A stretch of 64,000 nt of DNA from Bifidobacterium scaligerum (lineage in GTDB: Bacteria; Actinomycetota; Actinomycetes; Actinomycetales; Bifidobacteriaceae): positions 229,304 through 293,303 of the forward strand of contig NZ_PGLQ01000003.1 in the NCBI RefSeq assembly GCF_002802865.1, written 5' to 3'. The notes beneath the pieces are model-generated. The model was not told the origin of the DNA. It ran no database searches and worked only from the letters and a program-made list of their open reading frames with translations. Position numbers and translations under genes: made by a program. Positions 8,758 to 18,106 of the stretch are shown here, piece by piece. The first letter of the stretch is position 1; each line of letters opens with the position of its first letter.

Positions 8758-11514
8758 CTACGCCACGTCCAGCTCTCCCTGCACGGCGGGGCGGGCGACG
8801 TTCTCCGTCGATGCCTTGACCGATAGGTCATCCCACATGGACACGAGGTTGTTGAAGCGGATGGCGCCTTCGGTGTCCTTGCGTTTCTCTGCCTCGTGGT
8901 ACATGCGGAAGCCCAATGCGCGGATGTAGTCTAACGGCAATAGTTCACCAGCCTCGGCCATGACTGGGGCGACCTTATCCACGCCCTTGGCATCGAGGAT
9001 GCCGGCCATGCGGATGCACGCCTCCCACAGACTCACATGGTCGTCCTGCAACGGGTGCCAGTACTCGTCTGCCATTTCGGCGGGAGTCAACAGTCTCGAT
9101 TTACCGCCGGCAGCCTCGAACATGCCACCGCGCACCAACGTGTCAGGGGACGTACCGCAGGAACGGGCCAGCTGGTCGGCCATGCCGGTGTTCTCCTGAT
9201 TCCAGCCGTATGACTGGTACCATTTCACAGCGAAACGAGTATCCGGGTCGTAATCGGAATCCGCATCGCCCATGACCTCATCGACGGTACGGTTGATGAT
9301 TTCCAACGCCTTCTGGACCGGCATATCCGAACCGTCAGCTTCACGGATGCGGGAGTACCGAGAATACACGCTGATACCCGGCCCGATGGCAGCCTGACTC
9401 AAGTCGACAGGGTCGATTCCAGATGTCATCAATGTACGCAGTTCTTCAGTCAGTTCCGAACGCAGAACGCTGTTGAAAATACGCATCGTCACCGATGGGG
9501 CATCCTCAGGACGAGGACGGCAAGCAAGAACGATGGAGGAAGCGAGGGCGTTGGAATTTATCTGACGTGTTCTTCCTTGCCTTTCACTATGCACAGGTAA
9601 TGTCGCGGTAATCTCCCACCCTGCTTTAATGAGACCATCAAGCAATGCGTACCAACCAGTTGACGTGCCACTCTTCTCGTCCTGCTGCTTGTATGCGTAG
9701 TACACAGTCATAGGCATTTCGGTGTTTGCCGTCTCTCGGATATGTGCAAACACATGATTGAAACCATCAACAAAGAACTCGGCGGCTCCGTCTCGACCAT
9801 TATGCCTATACGGGTTGGCAACCAACTCCTGTGTCTTCGGTGTCAATGCTGTAAGAACGGTTGAGGGCAACACTTTGCGGAGCATACGACGAAGCCACAC
9901 GTAGAAATAGTCGGATAGGTCGGAATACCCGATGTTGTCGTAATACGGTGGGTCGGTGGAGACCACCACATTGACGTAGTCTCGTGCAGCGGCGTCCGCC
10001 TGATGAGCTTCTCCTTGCGGTCGTGAAGGAACGTTCTGGATAGCTTCCATTACCCAGTTCACCTGACCAAGGAAGTTGCCTGACTTCGAGGAAAACGGAT
10101 TGGCTTCCGCGTAATCCCATGTCATTGAAATTGCCTGACGGGCAAACACGTTACGAATCTTCTCGCCAATGTTCTGCCAGCTGGCAATAGACGAGCAGCG
10201 GTCCGTCTGACGACTGACGGCAAGGGCTAGATACACGCTGACCGCATCGGCATACGCCTGTGCTCCAGTACCGCCAGCATCCAAAGGTTCGCCTTGCGGA
10301 AGCCCCTTGGCTAACGCATCCTTGAGAACCTGTCCACGGACATCCGACACCGTGTCCGCCAATGTCGTCAGAACCGTCAGCTGACGGTTCGTGAACAGGT
10401 CTGACCACATCTTGAATCCATATGCCTGAACACGGAAGCCCAAAGCCTTATCTGGCAACAGCTCGAACGGAATGTCGTCCGGTTTGGGGACGTCAGCTGC
10501 GTCCGACTGTTGCGAATCGGGTGAGATGTACAAGCGTCCCCTGTCACCTTCGGCGACAACTGCGATAAGGACGTTCCCGAGACGACCGTGCTTTCCCTCG
10601 TTGCGGATGTACTTGAGGTCGATTGGTGTCTCATCGATGATGGAGATAGCCCCCTTGGCACTGACGGTGCCTTCGGCATCGCCCGTCGGACCGTCCGCGT
10701 TGTGCTGAACCTCATAGCGGATGGTACCGTCCTCAATGACGGGCTTAATCCAAGCCTCGTGACCTTTCTTCTTGCTGAGCCACCACGAACGGACAAGGGG
10801 AACCTGAACGGGATTCGCGGGATTCGGATTGGTGACGGTGCGTGCCCAAATCCAAGCGATGACGGTGCGCTCCTCACCGTTCTCGTCCTTGACCTTCGGG
10901 TACAGATGGCCGACCTTGTCGAACGCCTTATCGCGAAGCATCTTGCCGTAGTAGCGGATGTCGTCCGCCATGCCCTCGGCACGGTTCACCGAAGAGATTT
11001 TCGCCTCGGGGTTCACGGAAGCCTGGCCGCAGAACCTTGCGGGAAAGTCGATGAGAGCCTTGTTGAGGATGACAGGCAACGGATTCAGGTCGGATGCATG
11101 GGATTCCAGTCCGAGACGCTGAGCCTCCAACGGAATCGAGCCGCCGCCTGCGAACGGGTCGAGCACGGCGACCTTCCCCGAGGACTCCTCGATGAGACGG
11201 TTCGCCTCACGGTACAGCTCCGCATCGTTGATGTTCTCCCAACGAGCGAGACGTTCCATCAGACGGTGAAGACGGGAACGCTCCTCGTCCTGCTCCTCAA
11301 CGGTCGGGAACTTCTCGGGATGGGAAGCGGGGTCGTCGACCAGCTGGGCGAACAGGATGGAACGTGTCGTCGCCAATGGACGGCGTGCCCAGTACAGGTG
11401 AAGCGTCGAAGGCAGACCGTGACGGAGTGACTTCTCGCGGGCGGATTCCTCATTTATCTTCTTGAGGGGGATACCCGTCTCGATGAGCTTCTTCCTGCGT
11501 GGCGTGTCCGTCAT
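8758..11514 (-). CDS. DUF1156-type DNA methyltransferase
   Basis: The 918-residue protein opens with the DUF1156 signature region (KLIETGIPLKKINEESAREK), then has the AdoMet-binding motif DPFAGGGS at residues 119-126 and the catalytic motif DPPYYDN at 521-527. A D/N-P-P-Y motif marks amino methylases, so it should make N6-methyladenine or N4-methylcytosine. A spacer of about 400 residues between the two motifs probably carries the target-recognition part. Length and order are normal for the family. Such methylases stand alone without a cognate restriction enzyme and are commonly found with DUF499 ATPases and SNF2-type helicases in defence islands. Here those two partners flank it directly (63 and 28 bases apart). 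It would mark host DNA as self; the recognition site cannot be read from sequence. The start ATG has AAAGGA eleven bases upstream. Confidence 0.88.
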   Translation of the reverse strand: MTDTPRRKKLIETGIPLKKINEESAREKSLRHGLPSTLHLYWARRPLATTRSILFAQLVDDPASHPEKFPTVEEQDEERSRLHRLMERLARWENINDAELYREANRLIEESSGKVAVLDPFAGGGSIPLEAQRLGLESHASDLNPLPVILNKALIDFPARFCGQASVNPEAKISSVNRAEGMADDIRYYGKMLRDKAFDKVGHLYPKVKDENGEERTVIAWIWARTVTNPNPANPVQVPLVRSWWLSKKKGHEAWIKPVIEDGTIRYEVQHNADGPTGDAEGTVSAKGAISIIDETPIDLKYIRNEGKHGRLGNVLIAVVAEGDRGRLYISPDSQQSDAADVPKPDDIPFELLPDKALGFRVQAYGFKMWSDLFTNRQLTVLTTLADTVSDVRGQVLKDALAKGLPQGEPLDAGGTGAQAYADAVSVYLALAVSRQTDRCSSIASWQNIGEKIRNVFARQAISMTWDYAEANPFSSKSGNFLGQVNWVMEAIQNVPSRPQGEAHQADAAARDYVNVVVSTDPPYYDNIGYSDLSDYFYVWLRRMLRKVLPSTVLTALTPKTQELVANPYRHNGRDGAAEFFVDGFNHVFAHIRETANTEMPMTVYYAYKQQDEKSGTSTGWYALLDGLIKAGWEITATLPVHSERQGRTRQINSNALASSIVLACRPRPEDAPSVTMRIFNSVLRSELTEELRTLMTSGIDPVDLSQAAIGPGISVYSRYSRIREADGSDMPVQKALEIINRTVDEVMGDADSDYDPDTRFAVKWYQSYGWNQENTGMADQLARSCGTSPDTLVRGGMFEAAGGKSRLLTPAEMADEYWHPLQDDHVSLWEACIRMAGILDAKGVDKVAPVMAEAGELLPLDYIRALGFRMYHEAEKRKDTEGAIRFNNLVSMWDDLSVKASTENVARPAVQGELDVA

Positions 11515-11577
11515 GGCTGTTGGTGTCCTTTACTATTCACTATTGTCTACGATTATTCACCAACAGAGGTACTTCGC

Positions 11578-14500
11578 CTAAGAACGACTCACGTCTGGCG
11601 CATAGCCGTGCCTCCAGTAGTCGTCCAGTTTTTCGTTGAACGAGCGCGTTGAATCGGCTGGACTGATGTGGTCGAAGGCGTGCGCGACGTACCGGATGAC
11701 GTCATGCTCCGGCCCGGCCGGACTGACACGAACGAGCGCGAGCCTGTGACGGTCGCCCTGAGATTGGGCGAAGGCGACCTCGTTGGCCGTGACGGTGAAC
11801 GTGTCCGCTTCGGGAAGGTCTATCCTGCCCTTGACCTCGATGAAGTGGATGTAGCCTTGGGCGTCAATGGATTTGATGTCGTAGCCCTTGTTGTTGTGCG
11901 GCATCTCCGTAGGCGTATGCCCGAGCTGACATTCCATGCGCATGGTCAGGGCGACTGCCCGGCGGTCCACTTCCTCGGCGCTCTTGGCGAACGGCTTGGA
12001 CTCCATCTCGCTAGCCGCCGAATCAGCGGCGATGAGTCGTTCCGGCACGACAAGCGCCATACCACGGATGACAGCAGGTTTGGCCCGAAGCCGCACTTCC
12101 TCCGTGAGCTCCCGTTCACGCTGGGCGAGTCGGTCTTCCATCTCCTTGGCGCGTTTCCGGGCCAAACCGGTTGTCATACGCTTGCTGTGTTTGCCGTGCC
12201 GCTCGTCTTCGGAGAGCTTGTTGTATTCGCCGTACCAGTATTCGATTTCCGCGTTCAGGCGGCTCCTGACCTGGGCAAGCACGTGTTCGTTCTCGGCGGT
12301 CTTACGTGCTTGCAGTTCGGCGAGGCGAGGCTTGGTGCCCTGCTCGTAGACGAAGCGGCGCATCTCGTCCGCGTGGTCGCCGCGCAGCCATGCCGCATTA
12401 AGCAGTTCCATCACAGCCTTCTGCTCGCTGTCAATGGGACTCTCGTAGTCCAAATACGGTGGAGCCGGTGAGAATACAGGCTGGTCGTGTTCACCGAGCT
12501 GGAGATAGTCGAAGTGTCGGGAAACCGGCTCGCCCTTCGCGTCGGTGATGGTCTGTTCGGCGGCCATCATCAGTGTCGGTTCATCCGGCTGGGTATCGGT
12601 GCGGTCCACGAACACCGTGCCGTGGTCCAGTGCCTCGCCGTACCTGTCGATGATGAGCTCGGTGACTGCGTCCAGCAGCGGCGTTCCCGGTGCGACGAGC
12701 AACGCTTCCGGCTTGCCGTTGCCGATATGTGTGCGGCGAGGCTCGAACGTGATGCGCTCGTAGGCATCGGACACCGTGCGATGCCGGTCGCGGCGTTCGG
12801 CGCACTTGCGTATGGCGACCGGTACGTGAGTCAGTTCCCACCGACTTGCCTCGCGCTGCCGTGCGGTGCCACCGAGTCGTTGGAAGGCCGGCAGGAAGAA
12901 TGCGGAGATGTAACCCGGCTGGAGTTTGCGTTCACGGGTCTGCTCCATAAGTTTGCGGACTTCCTGTACGTCGAGGTTTGGGTACATCTCCGGGTGCGCG
13001 GACCGTTCGTTGATGAGCTCATCCAAACCCTGTTGCACGCTGCTATCGATGACTTGGTCGAGCTTGGCCTGCACTGTGGGGTCGTCACCGTACCGGATGG
13101 CCCGAATCATCAACTCCTTAAGCGGCTCTCCGTCAAACGCTTTGCCATCGCCCAGCACGTTGAACAGACGACCGCTGTAGGCTTTGCCCATCGTCTCGAT
13201 TTTGCCCAGCAACTTGCCGTACACCTCGCCCTCGCGAGTGTTCTTCGCCACGAGGTTCCACAAGAAGCAGGTGCGTTTCTGGCCGATGCGATGGATACGT
13301 CCGAAGCGTTGTTCGATGCGGTTCGGGTTCCATGGCAGGTCATAGTTGACCATCAAATCGGCGCGCTGAAGGTTCAGGCCCTCGCCGGCGGCGTCGGTGG
13401 CCACGAGGATGCGCACATCGGGGTTGTTGACGAAACGCTCCTGCACGGCCTTACGTTCGTCACGGTTCATGCCGCCGTGAATCACCGTCACGGTCTCCGG
13501 TTTCCCAAGCAGTGTTGCGATGCGGCGTTCCAGATAGGTCAACGTGTCACGATGTTCGGTGAACACAATCATTTTGTGCGGTAGTTCGGCGGTGCCCACG
13601 TCCAGCACGTGCTGTTGGAGAATGTCGCTCAGCTGCGACCATTTCGCATCTACACTGGACGCACGCACCGTCTTCGCCTCGTTCACAAGCCCATCAAGCA
13701 CGCTGATTTCTGCTGCAAGCTCTTCCTTGGTACGGGCGGCAGTCGCGGAATCGACTACCTGGTCCAGCTCCAGTTCAAGCTGCTGTTGACCGTTTTCGTC
13801 AGTCTCATCCCACATGTCGTCATAAATGTCCATGTCAGTCGGCTCGTTCGAGGCCGGCTCAAACATGTCCGCGATGGATTCCGGATTCTCCTCGATGCGA
13901 CGCAGCAGCTCCGAAAGCCGGTCGCGACGACGCATCAACGACTGGAGAATCGCCTCCGGGCTGGACGCCAGACGACGTTGCAGAATCGTCAATGCGAAGC
14001 CGATGCTGTTGGCGCGCCTGCCATCCGCTTGCAGCAACTTGGCGGCCGCGTTCATTCCGGAACGTACGTAATTCGTCACGTCCCGATACAGTCCCGCTTC
14101 TCCCTCCGACAGCTCATAGGCCACTGTTTCGGCATGCCGTTCGGGGAACAACGGCTTGCCGTCGAATGTGAGCAGGTCCTCCTTGACCATGCGTCGCATA
14201 AGCCCCTTGGTATCTGTCTTGCGATGCTTGGCCGGCTTGTAGCGCCCGGCGAACCGGTCGCGGTCCAGCAGGGACATGAACAACTGGAAATCCTGCTCTT
14301 TGCCGGAATGCGGTGTCGCCGTCATCAGCAGTAGGTTCTCGGCCGTCTCGGCCAGCGTCTCGCCCAGCCGGAAACGGCTGGTGCGGTCCACTTCACCGAA
14401 CTGATTCTTGAAATGCGCGCTCATGCGATGTGCCTCGTCCACGATGGCGATGTCCCAATGTACTTCGCCAATCATGGTCGCCAGTTCATCGTTGCGGGCC

Positions 14501-15135
14501 ACTTGGTCCATGCGAAGGATGAGCCTGTCATGGTCGCGGAACGGATTGCCCGATGGCGACGCGAACCGCATGCCCGGCTCGAATACCTCGAAGTCGAGCG
14601 AGAACTTCTGCCCGAGCTCGTCACGCCATTGCTCGGCCAAACCTCCCGGACAGACGATGGCCACGCGTTCAGCCGCCGAACGCAGCAACATCTCCTTTAT
14701 ATAGAGACCGGCCATGATGGTCTTGCCCGCACCGGGGTCGTCCGCGAGCAGGAAGCGCAACGGCACCTTCGGCAGCATGTCTTCGTAGACCGCGCGAATC
14801 TGATGCGGCAGCGGGTCGATGTCCGATGAGTACACCGCCGCCATTGGGTCGTACAGCGCCGCGTACTTGATGCGCAGTGCTTCCGCCGCCAGACGAAACT
14901 CGTCCGGGTCGGCGTCGAACTTGGGACCACCGCTCTCCGGACGGACGATGCGTAGTCGGCCGACGGCATCCGCGTCGATGATTTCACGGCCGGTGCCGCC
15001 ATCGGCTGTCGTATAGAACAGGTCGATGGCAGCGCCCATCGGCATGGCCGCGACCACCGTCACCGATTGTCCCGGTATGACGCCGGCGATGGCGATGCCG
15101 GGCTTGATGTCCCCAAGTGTTAACGCCACGCCCAT
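11578..15135 (-). CDS. SNF2-type helicase with C-terminal DUF3883 domain
   Basis: The 1185-residue protein has an SF2/SNF2 motor: Walker A DDPGAGKT at 132-139, DEAH at 233-236, motif III MTATPHSGK, and a helicase C domain with TDAAGEGLNLQ and QRFGRIHRIGQ. The region before residue 130 is a small beta-rich N-terminal part. Near residues 1080-1100, GYDIKS and FIEVKGR form the DUF3883 domain, whose D...ExK pattern recalls a restriction-endonuclease fold. DISARM class 1 systems use an SNF2 protein (DrmD) of this general kind. The start ATG has AAGGGAG seven bases upstream. It is 80 bases downstream of an unknown gene and 63 bases before the methylase. It probably translocates on incoming DNA; whether the DUF3883 end cuts DNA is not shown. 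Confidence 0.87.
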   Translation of the reverse strand: MGVALTLGDIKPGIAIAGVIPGQSVTVVAAMPMGAAIDLFYTTADGGTGREIIDADAVGRLRIVRPESGGPKFDADPDEFRLAAEALRIKYAALYDPMAAVYSSDIDPLPHQIRAVYEDMLPKVPLRFLLADDPGAGKTIMAGLYIKEMLLRSAAERVAIVCPGGLAEQWRDELGQKFSLDFEVFEPGMRFASPSGNPFRDHDRLILRMDQVARNDELATMIGEVHWDIAIVDEAHRMSAHFKNQFGEVDRTSRFRLGETLAETAENLLLMTATPHSGKEQDFQLFMSLLDRDRFAGRYKPAKHRKTDTKGLMRRMVKEDLLTFDGKPLFPERHAETVAYELSEGEAGLYRDVTNYVRSGMNAAAKLLQADGRRANSIGFALTILQRRLASSPEAILQSLMRRRDRLSELLRRIEENPESIADMFEPASNEPTDMDIYDDMWDETDENGQQQLELELDQVVDSATAARTKEELAAEISVLDGLVNEAKTVRASSVDAKWSQLSDILQQHVLDVGTAELPHKMIVFTEHRDTLTYLERRIATLLGKPETVTVIHGGMNRDERKAVQERFVNNPDVRILVATDAAGEGLNLQRADLMVNYDLPWNPNRIEQRFGRIHRIGQKRTCFLWNLVAKNTREGEVYGKLLGKIETMGKAYSGRLFNVLGDGKAFDGEPLKELMIRAIRYGDDPTVQAKLDQVIDSSVQQGLDELINERSAHPEMYPNLDVQEVRKLMEQTRERKLQPGYISAFFLPAFQRLGGTARQREASRWELTHVPVAIRKCAERRDRHRTVSDAYERITFEPRRTHIGNGKPEALLVAPGTPLLDAVTELIIDRYGEALDHGTVFVDRTDTQPDEPTLMMAAEQTITDAKGEPVSRHFDYLQLGEHDQPVFSPAPPYLDYESPIDSEQKAVMELLNAAWLRGDHADEMRRFVYEQGTKPRLAELQARKTAENEHVLAQVRSRLNAEIEYWYGEYNKLSEDERHGKHSKRMTTGLARKRAKEMEDRLAQRERELTEEVRLRAKPAVIRGMALVVPERLIAADSAASEMESKPFAKSAEEVDRRAVALTMRMECQLGHTPTEMPHNNKGYDIKSIDAQGYIHFIEVKGRIDLPEADTFTVTANEVAFAQSQGDRHRLALVRVSPAGPEHDVIRYVAHAFDHISPADSTRSFNEKLDDYWRHGYAPDVSRS

Positions 15136-15215
15136 GCTTCCGCTCCCTTCGCTGTCCTGCCGGATACTTCAACGGTACCCGGCAGGACGGATGGGATTGG
15201 AGAGTTCCATGAGCG

Positions 15216-16400
15216 CTATGCTGCTTTGCGCCATGCGCTCGGCAGCTGGTAGCCTGCTTCAGTGCGGGAGTCCAGCAACGTTCCGAGCAGTGCGGCTTCC
15301 TGCGCCGTGAACTCCTGCTTCGTCTTTGGATTGCGGCACTGCTTCAGCGTGTACTCCGTTCCCTGGTACGCCAAGTAGCGCACGTTGCCCGGGTTGTAGT
15401 ACACGTTGGTGAGATACCTGCGGAGCAGGGACGGGGACCGTCCTTTCAGGTATCGCGTGTCGACAATTCGAGTGTTCTCGAAGTAACAGCAGTCAATCGT
15501 GCTGAAGCCGAACAGCCAGTAATGCTCACGCCCCTTACCGTCGGGCAGGTACTTGGTGGTTTCCTCCGGAGTGAAGCCGAGCTTGAGACGGCCTTCCACG
15601 TACCAGCGAAGCCGGTCGTGCCATTGGTCTATCTCGTAATCCATGAGGAGCCTGGAGGAACCCCTCTTTTGCAGGTGCAGCTTGCTGTCGGTGATGAGGT
15701 ACCTGGCCGACCTCCTCGAAGCGGTCGTGTTCAGCCGGCCCAAAGCGCATGCGGCCATCCGGATTCCATCCACATCCACCGTACCGGCGGCGAACTCCTT
15801 CATCACCTTATCGAGGCTGGCGTCATCCGCATGCACCAGTTCCGGAGCGATGAGCGAAAGAATCTGGAGGACCGCTTCCTCTTGGTCGGACTGGTCCTTC
15901 ATGCCCCGGCTCAGGAAGAAGTCAGTGAGTTCTTCCACGAGCATTTCGAACGGCAGACCGGAACAGCCCATCGTCTTGGAGACCGTTGCGATGCGCTGAC
16001 TGCGCACATGCCTGACCAGCCACTCGCACTCGCTCACGTTCCGCATCAGGTAGCCCGGCTTCCTGAACTCGGCTGCCGCGTATGCGTCGAACAAGGTATC
16101 GACGGACACCTGTGGTTCGTCGAGCAGGACGCTGCATCCCTGCGGCACCTCCGCAACATGGCGCATCTCGGGCCCCTGCACGATTCGCAACAGAGCCTTG
16201 CGTCCCTTCTCGGTCTGCGGCTGGATGCGTCCGCCGACGAGTTTCCATCCGCGCGAATCCGCGAGCATGTTGAACGCGAGCAAAGTGGCCAAGCTGGCGA
16301 ACGTCACGTGCGGGTACCTGCATTCCGGGTCGTTGCACGGCACGTACATGTCGCGGTCGGTCCGGGAGATGTGCGCCTTGACTGTCTTCTTTGCGGTCAT
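15216..16400 (-). CDS. Protein of unknown function, first gene of the defence-like operon
   Basis: I do not recognise this 394-residue protein. I place the start at the ATG followed by TAKKTVKAHISR because AAGGA lies seven bases before it; an ATG 21 bases further upstream has a closer AAGGA and is nearly as good. Near the N-terminus CNDPEC could help bind a metal. The middle is helical and rich in Leu and Glu (LVEELTDFFLSRGMKD), and the C-terminal part is rich in aromatic residues (REHYWLFGFS, NVYYNP). There is no signal peptide, membrane segment, P-loop or known nuclease motif. It is transcribed first in the block, directly ahead of the SNF2 helicase, so it may be a substrate-recognition subunit or regulator. 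That role is inferred from position only. Confidence 0.75.
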   Translation of the reverse strand: MTAKKTVKAHISRTDRDMYVPCNDPECRYPHVTFASLATLLAFNMLADSRGWKLVGGRIQPQTEKGRKALLRIVQGPEMRHVAEVPQGCSVLLDEPQVSVDTLFDAYAAAEFRKPGYLMRNVSECEWLVRHVRSQRIATVSKTMGCSGLPFEMLVEELTDFFLSRGMKDQSDQEEAVLQILSLIAPELVHADDASLDKVMKEFAAGTVDVDGIRMAACALGRLNTTASRRSARYLITDSKLHLQKRGSSRLLMDYEIDQWHDRLRWYVEGRLKLGFTPEETTKYLPDGKGREHYWLFGFSTIDCCYFENTRIVDTRYLKGRSPSLLRRYLTNVYYNPGNVRYLAYQGTEYTLKQCRNPKTKQEFTAQEAALLGTLLDSRTEAGYQLPSAWRKAA

Positions 16401-16810
16401 GGATTTTTCCTTCGTTGTCATCTTGTCCTTACATTGAGCAGCGGCACATTCGTTGTGCACCAAATGCTCGATGACTTCGAGAATAGGGCATAGAAAAACA
16501 TACGTCAAATCCATTACGCCTTGGGCTCAAGGGTACAACACTTTAAGAAGTTGGTCAAGTTATGGCGTGTCGCAATGTTTGGCACAATACCTGACTACAT
16601 CATCTCTTTCAAAAATGCTCACTGCAAGCAGCGCATCACATATCCGCTTTGCTTTTCAATCTTCAAAATCAGAGCCCAACACTCCCTCCGACATCCCGAG
16701 ATGCCTTATACTGGATGCAAAGCCGAGGCGGAACGTGCCGACATGTATGCCGACACGAGATTCGAGAGAAAGGAACGCTGGAATTTCAACGGTTTTCGGG
16801 GTTTTGAATC

Positions 16811-16864
16811 AATCTCGTATCCTCCGCCATCAGGGTTTTCAGAGATTTCTGGAAACCCTTTTTT
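16811..16864. repeat. Interspersed repeat copy 1 with terminator-like hairpin
   Basis: A conserved lead (AATCTCGTATCCT) is followed by a hairpin whose arms 16833-16843 and 16848-16858 pair with one mismatch, and by six T. A second copy in the same orientation lies at 21253-21301. On the plus strand the hairpin plus T run is a good intrinsic terminator, although no gene is seen just upstream. Confidence 0.65.
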
Positions 16865-17143
16865 GTTGCCGAAACGCCGGGGAAACGGCGGAATTGCAAA
16901 GTTTTCTGGCTGTCGGGCGGGCAGCGTCGCCGTTCCGTCAACGGTCATGCGGGACCGTTTTTCCCCCGCCATACGTGAGCGCATACGTGAGCGTTTTCGC
17001 GTCGCCCGGGCGCACTCACGCCATCACAATTCCATCACATTCGTATGGCGTCGCCATGCTTCACGTCGTTTCTCCGATAAGCCACATCCCCAGAAGGGAT
17101 ATGACCGTTCGCCGTCGTCCCGTCGAATACCCCGCATGGAGAA

Positions 17144-17162
17144 CCGGCTCCGCGGGAGCCGG
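17144..17162. repeat. GC-rich hairpin
   Basis: Two perfect eight-base arms (17144-17151, 17155-17162) surround a three-base loop. No T run follows. It stands about 105 bases before the broken integrase start. Confidence 0.5.
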
Positions 17163-17268
17163 CGGTCGAGGTCTTGGGGAGATGGACCGCGAGCCTCACG
17201 TCGTTCACTGACGAGCCACGGTCCTCCCACAGATGATCCACGATACGTTCCACACGAAGGCGGCGAAC

Positions 17269-17826
17269 ATGGCAAGAGCGAGAAGACGGTTCGGCACAGT
17301 CTCACTGAAGACGAGCCGCAGATCCGGCCGGAAGTACATCGAGGCGAAGTACAAGCCTCCCGTGGAGGCATACTACAAGTGACCGGGCATGCTACCCGAG
17401 TACTACACGAAGCGCTTCGCCGAGGGTTTCGAGACCGAGGCAGAGAAATGGCTCAACGACGCCGACGTGTTCGAGGCGTTCGTCCCCGTGCGCTGGGTGG
17501 AGGGCACCACCGCCGAAGACGATCTACCTGCTCACGATGAGACCAAGCATGACCCCCATGAGCATGAAAATGAACAGGTAAACGACTCCAATGAACAGGA
17601 AGATGAGCAGGAAAAGGCACCTTCTCGGGGACAGCTGCTACTCAACCTGATTCGCACGAATCCGTCAATCACCTACCACGAAGCAGCAGACGCCTTGAAT
17701 GCGTCATACTCCACAGCCCGAAGAGCTTTCCAAACGCTACGCGAATCCGGAATCATCGAGCGCATCGGCTCGGGCAGACGCGGCACATGGCGCATCCTCA
17801 CCCCACCACAACCATCCCACAAATAA
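17269..17826 (+). pseudogene. Broken integrase N-terminus joined to a winged-helix tail
   Basis: From the ATG at 17269, preceded by an AAGG-type site, 37 residues read MARARRRFGTVSLKTSRRSG and onward, ending at a TGA at 17380. The same frame continues past the stop for another 148 residues, so a single nonsense change (a TGG Trp codon would fit) seems to have broken it. The first 65 residues (including PEYYTKRFAEGFETEAEKW) look like the arm-binding N-terminus of an actinobacterial tyrosine integrase. After the EKWLNDA segment the sequence changes to an acidic linker and a winged helix ending IERIGSGRRGTW, which resembles the last domain of AlbA/Schlafen-type ATP-binding proteins. So this looks like a chimera of two decayed genes. 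The ATG at 17389 has no ribosome binding site, so a working shorter protein is unlikely. Confidence 0.6.
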
Positions 17827-17995
17827 TCGGAAGCCCCGTCGATGCGCTGGCAGTGCGACACGCTGTGGACGTAACAACGAAGGCGATGCGGCGACCGCAC
17901 GCCTTGAAACCACGTGCATGATTCGTCTCCTTGGGCACGCACCGAGGCATAGCACCACCCTCTCCCCCGATTTTTTCCACAACTAAATCACGTTT

Positions 17996-18090
17996 TGCGG
18001 TGCGTACCAGAATTTGGTACTGTATCCAGTACACAGGTCCGCAGCAATGTGAGACTTCCATGAGCCGGGGGAATCCCCCGGCATTTTTCG
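17996..18090 (+). ncRNA. Structured leader or small RNA ending in an intrinsic terminator, before DUF3800 gene
   Basis: Arms TGCGG (17996-18000) and CCGCA (18039-18043) can close a junction that contains a perfect six-base hairpin GTACCA/TGGTAC (18004-18009 with 18015-18020). Twenty bases later a perfect eight-base GC hairpin (18064-18071 with 18075-18082) followed by ATTTTT forms a strong intrinsic terminator. The DUF3800 start codon is only 17 bases beyond. This could be a premature-termination leader or a separate short RNA. Several conserved RNA motifs upstream of DUF3800 genes have been catalogued (the DUF3800 RNA motifs); whether this is one of them needs a covariance search. Confidence 0.55.
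18064..18090 (+). terminator. Intrinsic terminator 17 bases before the DUF3800 start
   Basis: Perfect GCCGGGGG/CCCCCGGC stem with a three-base loop, followed by ATTTTTC. Its place between the leader and the ribosome binding site suggests it limits transcription into the DUF3800 gene. Confidence 0.85.
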
Positions 18091-18106
18091 TTTCAGGAGA
18101 GGTGCA

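Larger units (their letters stand above)
16401..17268. other. Gene-free stretch upstream of the defence-like operon
   Basis: This stretch holds the promoter region of the minus-strand operon but no convincing gene. Long open frames across it have poor composition and no good start. It does hold a T-tailed hairpin at 16833-16864, a compact GC hairpin at 17144-17162, and a repeat unit shared with 21253-21301. It probably marks degraded mobile DNA. Confidence 0.55.

Noticed and set aside
5283..15135. Complete DISARM or BREX system
   Set aside because: DISARM's DUF1998 (DrmB) and PLD (DrmC) proteins and BREX's PglZ and PglX are absent. Only single components resemble them.
16453..17540. Two overlapping plus-strand frames of 252 and 339 residues
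   Set aside because: Poor composition, no ribosome binding sites, and they run across hairpins. Only the short integrase-like part from 17269 reads as protein.
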